Positions 51,503 through 61,539 are shown, counted from the stretch's first letter. The stretch: DNA of 64,000 nt from JBCCGR01 sp039029195 (GCA_039029195.1 JBCCGR010000017.1:1-64000), one strand, 5' to 3'. Notes: generated by a model not told the origin, from the sequence alone. A program made the numbers and translations.

Positions 51503-52240
51503 ATGGAATGGCAGGATGAGGCGGTGGTGCTGGGCACCCGTCGCCATGGTGAAACAAGCCTGATTGTCGAACTCATGACGCCCGCGCGTGGGCGGCATCT
51601 CGGACTCGTGCGCGGTGGCCGCTCCAAGCGCACCCTGCCCGCCTTGCAGCCGGGGAACTCAGTCTCCGCCACCTGGCGGGCGCGGCTTGAAGAACATCTC
51701 GGGCAGTTCACCATTGAACCCGTCACCATGCGAACGGCGGAACTTATCGCCTCGCCTATTGCGGTTTTTGCCGTTCAACTGATTGCAAGCCACCTTCGGC
51801 TCTTGCCGGAGCGCGACCCGCACGTCGGGCTCTATCGCGCGCTGCTCGTCATCCTTGAGCACCTCGACGATGGGGCGATCACCGCTGAACTTATCGTGCG
51901 TTTTGAGCTAGCGCTGCTGGAAGAGCTTGGGTTTGGGCTTGATCTCACCCGTTGTGCCGGCACCGGCGCACAGGACAATCTCATCTACGTCTCACCAAAA
52001 ACCGGACGAGCGGTGAGCGCCGAGGCCGGTCAACCCTATGCCGACAAGCTTCTGGCGCTTCCGGGTTTCATGGCATCTGGCGCGGACCAAGCGGAGACCG
52101 AAATCGACATGCTTGTTGACGGATTTCGGCTCACCGGCTTCTTTCTTGCGCGGCATGTCTGGGATCCGCGCGGGCTCGCACCACCGTCCGAACGCGAGAG
52201 CTTTCTGAAGGCGCTCAGGAGACAGCGCAGACAAGGCTGA
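51503..52240 (+). CDS. recO: DNA repair protein RecO
   Basis: Loads RecA with RecF and RecR at single-stranded gaps. The 245-residue protein starts MEWQDEAVVLGTRRHGETSLIVELMT (core DEAVVLGTRRHGE), with the OB-fold in the first 80 residues and helical part after. GLVRGG and the LTRCAGTGAQDNLIYVSPKTGRAVS stretch (core LTRCAGTG) agree with family. A longer frame starting at 51335 is rejected because the MFS gene occupies that part. Confidence 0.93.
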   Translation: MEWQDEAVVLGTRRHGETSLIVELMTPARGRHLGLVRGGRSKRTLPALQPGNSVSATWRARLEEHLGQFTIEPVTMRTAELIASPIAVFAVQLIASHLRLLPERDPHVGLYRALLVILEHLDDGAITAELIVRFELALLEELGFGLDLTRCAGTGAQDNLIYVSPKTGRAVSAEAGQPYADKLLALPGFMASGADQAETEIDMLVDGFRLTGFFLARHVWDPRGLAPPSERESFLKALRRQRRQG

Positions 52241-52358
52241 ATGTGCCCAAAGCGCGGTTTTGCACAGATTGCGGTGGCAAAACTGGCTAATTCGCCACCT
52301 TTCGGGCACAAGAAGCCCTTAACACGACCCAAAAGACGCCTGACCGGAGGGGGAATTC

Positions 52359-55300
52359 ATGGAAGGGCTGATCGTTCTGGCGGTGATCATGGTTGTGATC
52401 CTGCCGATCGTGGCACTGATTGTCGGTATTCGCGGCAGCATCAAGGCGGGTGACGCGCAAAAGCAGATCGCCTCTCTGCAAAAGCGTATTGATGCGCTGC
52501 AGGATCGCATCATAGATGCTGAGCGAGACGTTCGGCGCGGCGGATTTGCAGCTGTTGCGCAGGATGGAACGGGCGACGCTGCAGATTCTGTCGAACCCCG
52601 GTCTCCCGAGGACACTGGCGATCAAGCGGAAAGCGCCGATGTCCAGCGTGCCGCAGAACGGTTTGACACGCCCACCACATCGCAAGCAGTTGATACGCCG
52701 CAAGATGCAACGAAAACCGGCGAAACCGACACTGACCTGACCGCAGAAGACGCCGCACCGGAAGTCAAAACCGCTGATGAGGAAGCGGAAGAAAAACCGG
52801 ACCCAGGCGCACAGGAAGAGGCCTCACCCCAACCCTGGGGCGTCGCAGCCAGAACCGACGCTTCATCAAAACCCAAGCCTGGTGCCAAGAAAGAAAGTGG
52901 CTGGATCGAAGCCCTCGCCGGCGGCCAGTGGGCCGTGTGGCTCGGAGGTGTTGCGCTCGCTCTGGGCGGATTGTTTCTCGTTCGCTACTCAATTGATGCA
53001 GGCCTGCTCGGCCCCGGTCCACGTTTGGTGCTGGCGACAATCTTCGGGCTGGCGCTGCTTGCCGGCGGCGAATTCTTACGCCGTCGTCCGGATGGTTTCT
53101 CCCTCGAAATGGCAAAACGCGCCTATGTGCCGGGTGTGCTGACAGCAGCCGGTGGCCTCACACTATTTGCCACCATTTTTTCTGCGCACGCGGTTTACAG
53201 CTTCATCGGGCCAGCCCTTGCCTTCGTGCTGCTTGGCATTGTGGCGCTGGCTATCATGGCCGCGTCCCTGCTGCACGGGCCATCCATGGCGGCCCTCGGC
53301 CTTGTGGGATCGTTCATCACCCCGATCCTTGTCGTGTCGGAGAAGCCCAACGCCACCGCGCTGTGCGTGTTTCTGCTGATTGTCACAATTGCCGCCCTTC
53401 GGCTGGCGCGCTACCGCCGCTGGATCTGGCTGGTCGGACTGACCGCGACCGGCGCCATTTTCTGGGCGATGGGCGGGGCGACTTCTATCGATGTGAACGT
53501 GCGGGAAGCCTGGGCCTTTGAGGCCTATCTGGTTGCCCTTTCAGCCATCTTTTCCGTGTTGGGTGTTCTATGGCCCAACCTTTCCACCAGCGCGCCATTT
53601 GGTCTTACTCCCGCATCCACGCCCGAGTTTTTGGGGCCCTGGGGCGCAATCCCCTCCGACGATGACGAAGAGGACGAAAAAGAGGGCGACAAAGAGAAAG
53701 AAAAGCAGCCCCTTTCCCGTGAACGGGTATTGGCGCGAGTCTTGTGGTGCGCTCTCGGTGCGATGGGCATTGTGCTTCTTGTCCACTCTGCCGGATCGAG
53801 ATTTTCCAGCGGTTCGCAACTGGTGCTGGCACTCGCGCTGTTCGTCATGGCCGTACCCGCGCTCTTATCTCTGCGGGCACCAGCGGGTTTTGTGATTGCG
53901 GCCGCCACAGGCACCGCCGCGGTGAGCGCATGGGCGCTCTACGGTGTTTCCATATCGCTTGATATTTTTGGCCGCAGAATGCTCACGATCGCTGGCGCGG
54001 GTGTCGACGGGGTTCCGGCTGATCTGGGCCGGTTTGCCACCATCCTCAGCGTCGCGGTGTTACTGGTTGGGCTTTACGCAGGCCGTCGATGGGTGACCAA
54101 GAGCACGCCAATCGCGCTTGGCTGGACGGCCCCCATGGCGCTCGTATCGCCCGTCACCTATTCCGTTTGCTGGATCGCTGGTGGCGGGGACGGATCGACC
54201 CTGTTCCTGATCCTCGGTCTTGGCGCGGCATTGGCCCTGCTGGTCGCCACTGACCTGTTGTGGCGACATGACCAGCGCTCCGGCGTGGCCGTCAGCTCAC
54301 AAAAACCCATCGCTGCAACGGCCATTTCTTCCGGGTTGATGCTCACGCTTGCCCTGGGTTTCAATCTGTTTTCACCCCTACTCGTACTGGCACTTGCGGG
54401 CGCGGCATTGGCCTACGCCCTGCTCTTCACTTATCTGCGGCCCATCACCGGCATTCGTTATGCCGCAGCCGTTCCGGCTGCTGGGGCGGTGTTCTTCACG
54501 GTGCTTGAGCCCGGACTTGCGCTTGCCGTTGGCACCACGCCGGTCATCAACGCCTACCTCTTTGCTTATCTGGCCATCATTGCGGCGATGTTCGCAGCTG
54601 CCTGGGCGCTTGGCCGAACCGGCGAGTGGCGGGCTTTCGATGCGCCACAGCGTTTCTTTGAAGGCGCGGCGGTCCTCTTTTCCGCCCTGTTGATCACAAT
54701 CGAAATCCGCCACTACATGCATAGCGGTCTGGTCTACGCGAAGGAATATTCACTCGCCGAACAGGCCGGCCACACGATCGCGGCGCTTGTCATGTCCGGC
54801 GCGCTGATGCGGCTTGACGACAAGGCGCCAAGCCCGATCTTCCGCTATGCATCGATGTTGGCCGGGCTCGGATCGCTTGCCATGGTGATCTTTGTGCACG
54901 GCATTGCGCTCAACCCGCTTTCGACGGGCGAATATCTGGGCGATGGCCGCTTCTTCAATCTGGCGCTGGTGGCTTATGGCATTCCGGCAATCGTGGCCGC
55001 TGGCGCGCACTACATTTCACGCACCAGACGGCCCGATTTTTATGTCATGGCGCTGGAGCTCACCATGTGGATCCTGCTCGTCAATTACCTCACCATCATG
55101 GTGCGGCACGGGTGGCTGGGCGAGGACATAGGCTTCAATGAAACCCCGCTTGTGGCGCCTGAAGCCTACATGATGACGCTTTGCTATCTGGCACTCATCA
55201 TCATCGCGACCTTCGGCAAGCCGGTGCTTTTCGCCAACTGGAAAAGCCCGCTTGTGCCGCTCGGTGCGGTCCTGTCCTTGGGCTGGCTGGTCGTGGCCAA

Positions 55301-55871
55301 TCTTCTTGTGTTCCAGCCCTGGGAAGACGGTGTTGAGGTTGGTCATTCCCACATCTTCAACTGGCTGCTGGCTGGCTATCTGATCACGGCAATTCTGCTG
55401 ATCGTGCAGCGCGCGAAACCCGACCTTCCGGCCATCGATAAGCGGTTCCACGGCATGATTTATGGGGGGCTTGCCCTCATCATGGTGTTCCTCTACGCGA
55501 CCTTCACCGTGCGCCACATCTGGCACCCCAACGAACTTGCCGTTGGCGCCTTCTTCCCCGTCGAAGCCTACACCTACTCGGCGGTTTGGCTCGCGATCGG
55601 CATCGCGCTGGTGGTGATTGCGGGAATGCGCAATTCGCGCGAATTGCGGCTGGCCTCGGGAGCTATGGTATTTGCCGCCGTCATCAAGGTGTTCATCTTC
55701 GACATGTCGGCGCTGGAAGGCGTATTGCGGGCACTTTCCTTCATCGGATTGGGGCTTGTCTTGATCGGCATTGGCCTGTTTTATCAGCGGCTGTTGTTTT
55801 CCAATCAGAGCGAGCCGCCAGACGATGACCCAGACGACGATCCCGAACGGGTCCAGCAAACCTCAGCCTGA
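52359..55871 (+). CDS. Very large DUF2339 integral membrane protein
   Basis: 1170 residues. One N-terminal helix (3-24) is followed by a short coiled coil (KQIASLQKRIDALQDRI) and an acidic E-, A-, T-, P-rich segment to about residue 180. Then come more than 25 hydrophobic helices beginning GQWAVWLGGVALALGGLFLVRYSID, whose core WLGGVALALGGLFLVRYS marks DUF2339. A charged loop (DDDEEDEKEGDKEKEK) lies near residue 430. The family is widespread and uncharacterised, sometimes linked to envelope stress. The last 47 bases overlap the thioesterase gene. Confidence 0.9.
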   Translation: MEGLIVLAVIMVVILPIVALIVGIRGSIKAGDAQKQIASLQKRIDALQDRIIDAERDVRRGGFAAVAQDGTGDAADSVEPRSPEDTGDQAESADVQRAAERFDTPTTSQAVDTPQDATKTGETDTDLTAEDAAPEVKTADEEAEEKPDPGAQEEASPQPWGVAARTDASSKPKPGAKKESGWIEALAGGQWAVWLGGVALALGGLFLVRYSIDAGLLGPGPRLVLATIFGLALLAGGEFLRRRPDGFSLEMAKRAYVPGVLTAAGGLTLFATIFSAHAVYSFIGPALAFVLLGIVALAIMAASLLHGPSMAALGLVGSFITPILVVSEKPNATALCVFLLIVTIAALRLARYRRWIWLVGLTATGAIFWAMGGATSIDVNVREAWAFEAYLVALSAIFSVLGVLWPNLSTSAPFGLTPASTPEFLGPWGAIPSDDDEEDEKEGDKEKEKQPLSRERVLARVLWCALGAMGIVLLVHSAGSRFSSGSQLVLALALFVMAVPALLSLRAPAGFVIAAATGTAAVSAWALYGVSISLDIFGRRMLTIAGAGVDGVPADLGRFATILSVAVLLVGLYAGRRWVTKSTPIALGWTAPMALVSPVTYSVCWIAGGGDGSTLFLILGLGAALALLVATDLLWRHDQRSGVAVSSQKPIAATAISSGLMLTLALGFNLFSPLLVLALAGAALAYALLFTYLRPITGIRYAAAVPAAGAVFFTVLEPGLALAVGTTPVINAYLFAYLAIIAAMFAAAWALGRTGEWRAFDAPQRFFEGAAVLFSALLITIEIRHYMHSGLVYAKEYSLAEQAGHTIAALVMSGALMRLDDKAPSPIFRYASMLAGLGSLAMVIFVHGIALNPLSTGEYLGDGRFFNLALVAYGIPAIVAAGAHYISRTRRPDFYVMALELTMWILLVNYLTIMVRHGWLGEDIGFNETPLVAPEAYMMTLCYLALIIIATFGKPVLFANWKSPLVPLGAVLSLGWLVVANLLVFQPWEDGVEVGHSHIFNWLLAGYLITAILLIVQRAKPDLPAIDKRFHGMIYGGLALIMVFLYATFTVRHIWHPNELAVGAFFPVEAYTYSAVWLAIGIALVVIAGMRNSRELRLASGAMVFAAVIKVFIFDMSALEGVLRALSFIGLGLVLIGIGLFYQRLLFSNQSEPPDDDPDDDPERVQQTSA

Positions 55872-56346
55872 TCAACAGAACGGCTTCGGTGTCACCGACA
55901 TCAAAACCATGAAAGGGCTTTCAGGGCTTGAACTACTGCGCAAGGTCGTCTCGGGCGACCTCCCCGCCCCGACCATGGGGCGGACGCTCAATTTCCGCAT
56001 GCGCGAGGTGGAACATGGCCGGGTGCTATTTGTCGGAACGCCTGGTGCGGAACATATGAACCCGCTCGGCACAGTGCATGGCGGCTATGCGTCTACAATC
56101 ATGGATTCAGCGCTTGGCTGTGCGGTTCATTCAACCTGCGATGTGGGGTTTGGTTCAACGACGATTGAATTCAAGGTCAATCTGGTGCGCCCGATCATGC
56201 CGGACACGGGTGAAGTGTTTTGCGAAGGCAAGGTGGTTCACGCCGGCCGCACCATCGCCACATCCGAAGCCACGCTGAAGACCAAGGACGGCAAATTGCT
56301 GGCCCACGGCACCCAGACCTGTATGAAGTTCAGGATTGGTGGGTAG
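55825..56346 (+). CDS. PaaI-type hot-dog thioesterase
   Basis: A 173-residue protein with the hot-dog signature GTVHGGYASTIMDSALGCAVHS, with HGGYASTIMD as core, and a final strand containing AHGTQTCMKF. PaaI-like thioesterases hydrolyse acyl-CoA, often aromatic. ATG 55825 lies inside the end of the DUF2339 gene, giving a 47-bp overlap; a start at a later codon is possible because the first 30 residues are low in conservation. The substrate is not known. Confidence 0.85.
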   Translation: MTQTTIPNGSSKPQPDQQNGFGVTDIKTMKGLSGLELLRKVVSGDLPAPTMGRTLNFRMREVEHGRVLFVGTPGAEHMNPLGTVHGGYASTIMDSALGCAVHSTCDVGFGSTTIEFKVNLVRPIMPDTGEVFCEGKVVHAGRTIATSEATLKTKDGKLLAHGTQTCMKFRIGG

Positions 56347-57030
56347 GGAAGAGGTGGAGATTGCAGGGCCAGATAACTCGAACGACTGCAGTGCAGACTT
56401 TTGAGAAATTGAAAGGCTGTGGCGATCCCCACAAAATGAGCGTCAATGGCCAACGGATGTATTTTATTGCAGAACCTGCGCCAGCGGCACGTAGCGATTT
56501 CCAAATGCACAACTATCGCCAAATTTTGACAAACGCGTGGACTGGTTTTCACTTCGGCGATGTGATCTTGTTGGCCAATCGTTCGTGTTGGAGCCACTGC
56601 CTTGGTCGAGAATGTTGGAACTCTTCCCAAAGATGTAACCAGTGTATCCGGTCAATATCGCCGCCAGAGTTTCCTTTGCGATCGCTCTGACACCATATGC
56701 GATAAATGAGGCCGCGAGAAGCAATACGAGCGTTACTCCCAAATATGTAAACGGGCCGGACCTGTCGGAAATCACAACAAGGATCGATAGTCCACTTGCT
56801 AATAGAACTAGCGAGAAAATCTTTGCGGGTTTAAGCGCGACGTCATCGCCTTATTCGCTTACGCCTTGTAGCAATTCCTCACTTTGAGAATGCAGTAGTG
56901 CCGTAACAAAATCGAAAGGAAGTATTCCTACTTCGATTCGAATCCAATTCGTTTTTTACTGAGACATTGCTAAGCCCCATTTTTTTGGTTTAGGTTTCCA
57001 TATTGACGGTATTCAATGGAGAGTTATTTC
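56347..57030. other. AT-richer spacer with a possible degraded membrane-protein gene
   Basis: Composition drops sharply after the thioesterase. On the minus strand, frame 56464-56853 encodes a start-less stretch with three hydrophobic segments (KIFSLVLLASGLSILVVI, LGVTLVLLLAASFIAYG, AAILTGYTGYIFGKS) ending in a hydrophilic tail. The first usable start is GTG 56775, after the first segment, so the gene seems to have lost its beginning. No other gene is seen. Confidence 0.5.
56464..56853 (-). pseudogene. Start-less small membrane protein, possible pseudogene
   Basis: An open minus-strand frame bounded upstream by a stop near 56854. The encoded three-helix protein ends in AILTGYTGYIFGKSS, a pattern seen at the end of small phage- or defence-linked membrane proteins. 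No ATG, GTG or TTG precedes the first helix. The function and whether it is expressed are unknown. Confidence 0.35.
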
Positions 57031-57780
57031 ATGTCAAACGAGGATGCGCTGGCAGAAAATAATTCACAATGTTGGGCCTGCAATACCAGTCTTTCAAAAA
57101 ATCAGAAAATTTGCCTAGAATGCAATAGCTGGCAGAATTTCAGAAAGTATATAAACGTATCGAATACCACTTTATCATTGCTGATAGCGCTTATTTCTGT
57201 CCTTGGTGCCGTTGGTCCTAAAGTTTCTGAATTATTCACCAAGCCAGAGATGACTATATCTCTAACTAAGTTTGATAATTTTTTGGCTACCATAGAGGTT
57301 TTCGACGAAGCTACACAGGCCTCAGTTATCGAAACTCCCTTGGAATGCGACTTTGTTGTCGAAGTGACAAGCGAAGAGGGACCCGGCATGAAGGGCGGAC
57401 AAATTAGGTTGGAGTACAAATTCAGCGCCAAAAATGGATTCAACAAGATCGTTGTAGGTAGAAAACTATCTGTTTTTAATGTAAAAATTTCCGGCAGATG
57501 GCATGAACCTGACATATATAATAAATTTGATAATAATGATGATTTTAATTGTCAAATTGACAACAGTGCAGATAATATAAACTCAAGTATTGGAACTGAT
57601 CCAGAATTTACTAGAATTAGTGTTTTGAACCAGAACAACAATTCCTGTTTTGCAAACGTGGTGCGCGATGGGAGAAAAGAGAAGGTTTTGTTTGACGCTC
57701 CGGAAATTAGATCGCTTCTTTCAGAAGGATACATTCGTGGCAAAAACGGAATCAGACATAAGAACTGCGCAGAAAGCTAG
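57031..57780 (+). CDS. AT-rich gene for zinc-ribbon membrane protein
   Basis: 249 residues. A zinc ribbon CWAC-x10-CLEC occupies residues 14-31, a single helix lies at about 43-63, and a mostly beta-type domain of 180 residues follows with few cysteines. The gene is markedly AT-rich with N, K, I codons against a GC-rich background, pointing to horizontal acquisition. ATG 57031 is chosen because GGAG lies 8 bases upstream; ATG 57016 would add five residues. I do not recognise the family. Confidence 0.7.
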   Translation: MSNEDALAENNSQCWACNTSLSKNQKICLECNSWQNFRKYINVSNTTLSLLIALISVLGAVGPKVSELFTKPEMTISLTKFDNFLATIEVFDEATQASVIETPLECDFVVEVTSEEGPGMKGGQIRLEYKFSAKNGFNKIVVGRKLSVFNVKISGRWHEPDIYNKFDNNDDFNCQIDNSADNINSSIGTDPEFTRISVLNQNNNSCFANVVRDGRKEKVLFDAPEIRSLLSEGYIRGKNGIRHKNCAES

Positions 57781-58255
57781 ATTGAGCCACTAGTTTGCCC
57801 TGGCGCGTTGTATCAGAGCCTGTTTTCTGAGGTAAACCCCAGCAGGTACCTTTTCAATGCAGGACTGTATGCGGGTTATTAAGCGCCGTGCGAGCTGGTG
57901 TCGCAAATTGATTCAACTGCATGAAACGGCAAGGTCATAAATGGGCTCGAAGCGGAGATTCCCCAAGCCTCATTTATCAACCCCCATTTTTGAGACTCTC
58001 TTTTCCAAAAACCGCTCATTTCGCCCCCTTGCATTGGCTTCAGCCGGGGCGTATGGGAAAGCGGTAAGCGGGCGCGACGGTTGATCCGAAATCGTTGTAC
58101 CGGCTTGTGAACACGACATTTTCGCGACCGCGAATGCCGCGCTTCAACCATTCAGTATGCCTGACAACACCCGATGGAAAACCATGGGGTGATAAACGCA
58201 TTTTTTCGCCGTGCCCGGCGAAACCGCCCAACGCTCCGCGAATGATGGTTTGGCC
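57781..58255. other. 475-bp spacer before the SulP gene
   Basis: No gene is supported; the open frames at 57879-58151 and 58040-58342 on the minus strand lack starts or families. The GC content rises back to normal after about 57850, marking the edge of the AT-rich patch. It should hold the SulP promoter. Confidence 0.5.
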
Positions 58256-60100
58256 ATGAAACTGGAAAGCATCAAACCCGTAAAACTGCCGCGACGGCTG
58301 CAATGGGTGTTTCATGTCTTCCCGTTTCTGGGCTGGATGCACCTCATCAACGAACGCTCGCTCAAGGCCGACATTCAGGCAGGGCTCACCGGCGCGGTGA
58401 TTGTGCTGCCCCAGGGCGTGGCCTTCGCCACCATCGCCGGCATGCCGCCGGAATATGGCCTCTACACCGCGATGATCACGCCTATTGTCGCGGCGCTGTT
58501 CGGCTCCTCCCTACACCTGATTTCGGGGCCCACCACGGCGATTTCCATCGTCGTGTTTTCGTCCGTGTCCAACTACGCAACGCCCGGTTCGCCGGAGTTT
58601 GTTTCAACGGCGCTCACCCTCACCTTCCTGGCGGGGCTTTATCAGCTCGCCTTCGGTCTCGCGAAGCTGGGCCGCATTGTCAATTTCGTTTCGCACACGG
58701 TGGTGACCGGCTTTACCGCCGGTGCCGCGATCCTGATTGCCACCAGCCAGATGAAGCACGTGCTTGGTCTTGAGGTTGAGCGTGGTGGTTCATTTCTCTT
58801 CACCTGGACGGAACTTTACCGCCAGTTGGGGGATACCAATCTCTATGTGCTGACTGTTTCCGGCGTCACGCTATTCGCGGCAATCGCCTTCAAATGGCTG
58901 TTCCCGCGCCTGCCCAATCTGCTGTTTGCCATGATTGTCGGGTCGCTGGTGTGCGTGTGGATTGATGGCGCCAATCACGGCGTGGCACTGGTGGGTGAAA
59001 TTCCACGCCACCTGCCGCCCTTTTCTTCGCCGGATTTCTCGCTCGAAACCATTCGTATTCTGGCGCCGGAAGCCTTTGCGATTGCTCTGCTTGGCCTCAT
59101 TGAGGCGGTCTCTATCGCCCGCTCCATTGCCACAAAATCGCACCAGCGGCTCGACAGCAATCAGGAGTTCATTGGACAGGGTCTTTCCAATCTGGCGGGC
59201 AGTTTCTTCTCCTCCTATGCGGGCTCAGGTTCCTTCACCCGTACGGGCGTGAACTACACCGCCGGGGCAAAAACCCCGCTTTCTGCCATCGTTTCGGCCG
59301 TATCGCTGATGCTGATCGTGCTTCTGGTGGCGCCGCTGACCGCGTTTTTGCCGATACCTGCCATGGGTGGCGTGATCCTGCTGGTCGCTTACAATCTCAT
59401 CGACACGCACCACATCAAAAAGGTGCTGCGGATCTCAACCACCGAAACCGCCATCCTGTCGGTGACATTCTTCGCGACCCTGTTCCTGGAGCTTGAATTC
59501 GCCATCTATATGGGCGTGCTGCTGTCGCTGATCATTTTCCTGATGCGCACGTCGACACCGGAAATTGTCGACATGGCGCCGGACCCCTCCTCCGACACGC
59601 ACCGCATGGCGAACGTGCATCGCAATCAGCTACGTCAGTGCCCGCAACTGAAGGTCATTTCGGTGAACATGTCGATCTATTTCGGCTCCCAGAACCACAT
59701 TCAAAAGCGGCTCAACAAGATCACCGACAAGCAGGGCTACAAGCACATTCTGGTCCTGTGCCAGGGCGTGAACTTTGTCGACATGGCGGGCGCTGAGATG
59801 ATCGTGGAAGAGGCCGAACGCTTGCGCGAAATGGGCGGCGGTCTGTATCTGTGCGGGATCAAATACAATGTGAGCGATTATCTGAACCGCTCCCGCTTCG
59901 GCAATGAGTTTGGGCTTGAAAACATCTTCGATAAAAAGAGCGAAGCAATTGAGGAACTGACCAAACGCCTCAACCACAATATGTGCGCGACCTGCACGGC
60001 CCGTATCTTCACCGAATGCGCCGGTCTACCCAACGAGACCGAAGCATTGCCAACCAACAGCCGCCGCATGGAACCGATGATGGGGTTACCGCGGGATTAG
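58256..60100 (+). CDS. SulP-family anion permease with STAS domain
   Basis: A 614-residue inner-membrane transporter. About eleven helices follow the SulP signature PQGVAFATIAGMPPEYGLYTAMITP, of which AFATIAGMPPEYGLYTA is the core. A STAS domain starts near residue 460, with the LCQGVNFVDMAGAEMIVEEA strand-helix carrying the usual anti-sigma-like segment. SulP proteins carry sulfate, bicarbonate or other anions. ATG 58256 is preferred; the longer reading from 58211 adds 15 residues. Confidence 0.92.
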   Translation: MKLESIKPVKLPRRLQWVFHVFPFLGWMHLINERSLKADIQAGLTGAVIVLPQGVAFATIAGMPPEYGLYTAMITPIVAALFGSSLHLISGPTTAISIVVFSSVSNYATPGSPEFVSTALTLTFLAGLYQLAFGLAKLGRIVNFVSHTVVTGFTAGAAILIATSQMKHVLGLEVERGGSFLFTWTELYRQLGDTNLYVLTVSGVTLFAAIAFKWLFPRLPNLLFAMIVGSLVCVWIDGANHGVALVGEIPRHLPPFSSPDFSLETIRILAPEAFAIALLGLIEAVSIARSIATKSHQRLDSNQEFIGQGLSNLAGSFFSSYAGSGSFTRTGVNYTAGAKTPLSAIVSAVSLMLIVLLVAPLTAFLPIPAMGGVILLVAYNLIDTHHIKKVLRISTTETAILSVTFFATLFLELEFAIYMGVLLSLIIFLMRTSTPEIVDMAPDPSSDTHRMANVHRNQLRQCPQLKVISVNMSIYFGSQNHIQKRLNKITDKQGYKHILVLCQGVNFVDMAGAEMIVEEAERLREMGGGLYLCGIKYNVSDYLNRSRFGNEFGLENIFDKKSEAIEELTKRLNHNMCATCTARIFTECAGLPNETEALPTNSRRMEPMMGLPRD

Positions 60101-60137
60101 GCCCTGATAAGCTTACGAAAAACGAGCGCTCAACTCC

Positions 60138-60223
60138 GTCATCCCGCCCAGTCCGGAGCTTGCGTATGGACGGGCCAGATCCATGTTGAAATGGCTGTGG
60201 ATTCCGCCCGCAAGGGGCGGAAT
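60138..60223. repeat. Two GTCAT-type palindromes after the SulP gene
   Basis: A long imperfect palindrome at about 60138-60183 contains GTCATCCCGCCC and a TCCGGAGCTTGCG core. A clean one follows at 60201-60223: ATTCCGCCC, loop GCAAG, GGGCGGAAT, then GAC. Same family as the copies near 27.7-28.3 kb and 62.1 kb. Confidence 0.6.
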
Positions 60224-60282
60224 GACGATTAAGAAAGATCAATTCAAAGCAGATCTGACCGAAGAAAATGTTGGTGGGCCCC

Positions 60283-61539
60283 TCACCCCAACAGTTCTTC
60301 CTCAAACGGATAGGTCGAAAGCGGTTCAAAGCCGGATTCTGTCACGAGCACCTGCTCCTCCAGCTTCACGCCATCGCGTTCGCCCTTTGGGCCCATATAG
60401 CTTTCCACAGTCAAAACCATGCCCGCTTCCAGCACCCCGTCATAGGCATTGGGTCCACGATGCAGCGGGTCGATCTTGGGATATTCATCGCACATTCCAA
60501 CCCCATGCATGATGCAGGTGTAGGCGTTTTCCTGACAGTCTTCCGGGATCGGGAATGACTGTTCCTGAATCTCGCGAAACGAAATGCCGGGGCGGATAAG
60601 GTTCATATTGTGTTGAACCTCAGCATAAGCGAGCCGGCAGATTTCCTTCTGTCGCGGCGTGGGCTTTGCGGGACCACAGTGAAACGTTCGCGAAACATCG
60701 CAAAAATAGCCCATCGGCCCGACCATATCTGTGTCGAAACCCACCAGATCACCGGATTCGATCACCCGCTGTGAGGCTTCCTGATACCAGGGATTGATGC
60801 GCGGGCCTGATGCCAGCATGCGCCCGTCATGCCATTCACCGTGATTGGCTAAGTTCGCGTAGTTGAGCAGCCCCCACAATTGCAGTTCCGTCACACCGGG
60901 GCGAAGCGCTTCCTTCATCTTCGAAATCCCGAGTTGCGCCACATCAATGGCCCATCGCATGCATTCGATCTCGTCGATAGACTTAATCAGCCGCGCTTTT
61001 TCTGAAATCGGCACACCGTCCACTACGTCGATGTCCTGTTCGAGACAGGCGCGGGTGAGGCTTGGGTTTACATATTCAAGTGCAACCCTCCCCTGTGGCC
61101 GACCTATTTCACTCAGATAGTCTGCAAGACTTTCCGCAAACCGGCCTGCATTGTCGGAGAGATTGTCTCCGCTGTCGAAGAACGAAATGAAGTGAGCCGG
61201 ATCCGCACGATGGATTAGCGATCCGGTCACATAGCCACCATGGATTACGGTCGGTCCTTCCTGAGACAGAAAGAGGTAGGTGGTGGGAATGCGCGTCTGG
61301 TAAAGCGCATAGGAGGAATAGTCGGCGGCGTAGCGCAGGCTCGTCGGGTTCACCAGAACCAGAACATCCACATCCGCTAGCGCCATCTGTTCGCGCAGCC
61401 GGGCGGTGCGATAGGCATAGAGCCGGTCGCAATCAATGTCGGGCAATTCCCTGTATTGTCGCAGATCGCTCCAGCCATCCTGGACGACAAGATCGTCCGG
61501 CGACTTGGCATCATTGTGCAACCAAGGCGGTGTCTGCAT
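60283..61539 (-). CDS. M24-fold metalloprotein with DddP-type motifs (candidate DMSP lyase)
   Basis: A 418-residue creatinase/aminopeptidase-fold protein from ATG 61539. Metal ligands appear in GFDTDMVG and CDVSRT near residue 265-280, then MHGVGMCDEYP near 346, VESYMG and KLEEQ. The region GEWHDGRMLASGPRINPWYQE and the aspartate six residues after the histidine match, as I recall it, the dimethylsulfoniopropionate lyase DddP, including a 10-residue step between the two aspartates instead of the 11 of peptidases. Could also be a DddP-like enzyme with other substrate, or a true peptidase. It stands alone. Confidence 0.75.
   Translation of the reverse strand: MQTPPWLHNDAKSPDDLVVQDGWSDLRQYRELPDIDCDRLYAYRTARLREQMALADVDVLVLVNPTSLRYAADYSSYALYQTRIPTTYLFLSQEGPTVIHGGYVTGSLIHRADPAHFISFFDSGDNLSDNAGRFAESLADYLSEIGRPQGRVALEYVNPSLTRACLEQDIDVVDGVPISEKARLIKSIDEIECMRWAIDVAQLGISKMKEALRPGVTELQLWGLLNYANLANHGEWHDGRMLASGPRINPWYQEASQRVIESGDLVGFDTDMVGPMGYFCDVSRTFHCGPAKPTPRQKEICRLAYAEVQHNMNLIRPGISFREIQEQSFPIPEDCQENAYTCIMHGVGMCDEYPKIDPLHRGPNAYDGVLEAGMVLTVESYMGPKGERDGVKLEEQVLVTESGFEPLSTYPFEEELLG

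Noticed and set aside
55017..55859. 280-codon minus-strand frame opposite the DUF2339 gene
   Set aside because: Rich in H, Q and R as expected for the reverse of a membrane-protein gene; no family.
58040..58342. Minus-strand frame overlapping the SulP start
   Set aside because: Shadow of the SulP gene with no family match.
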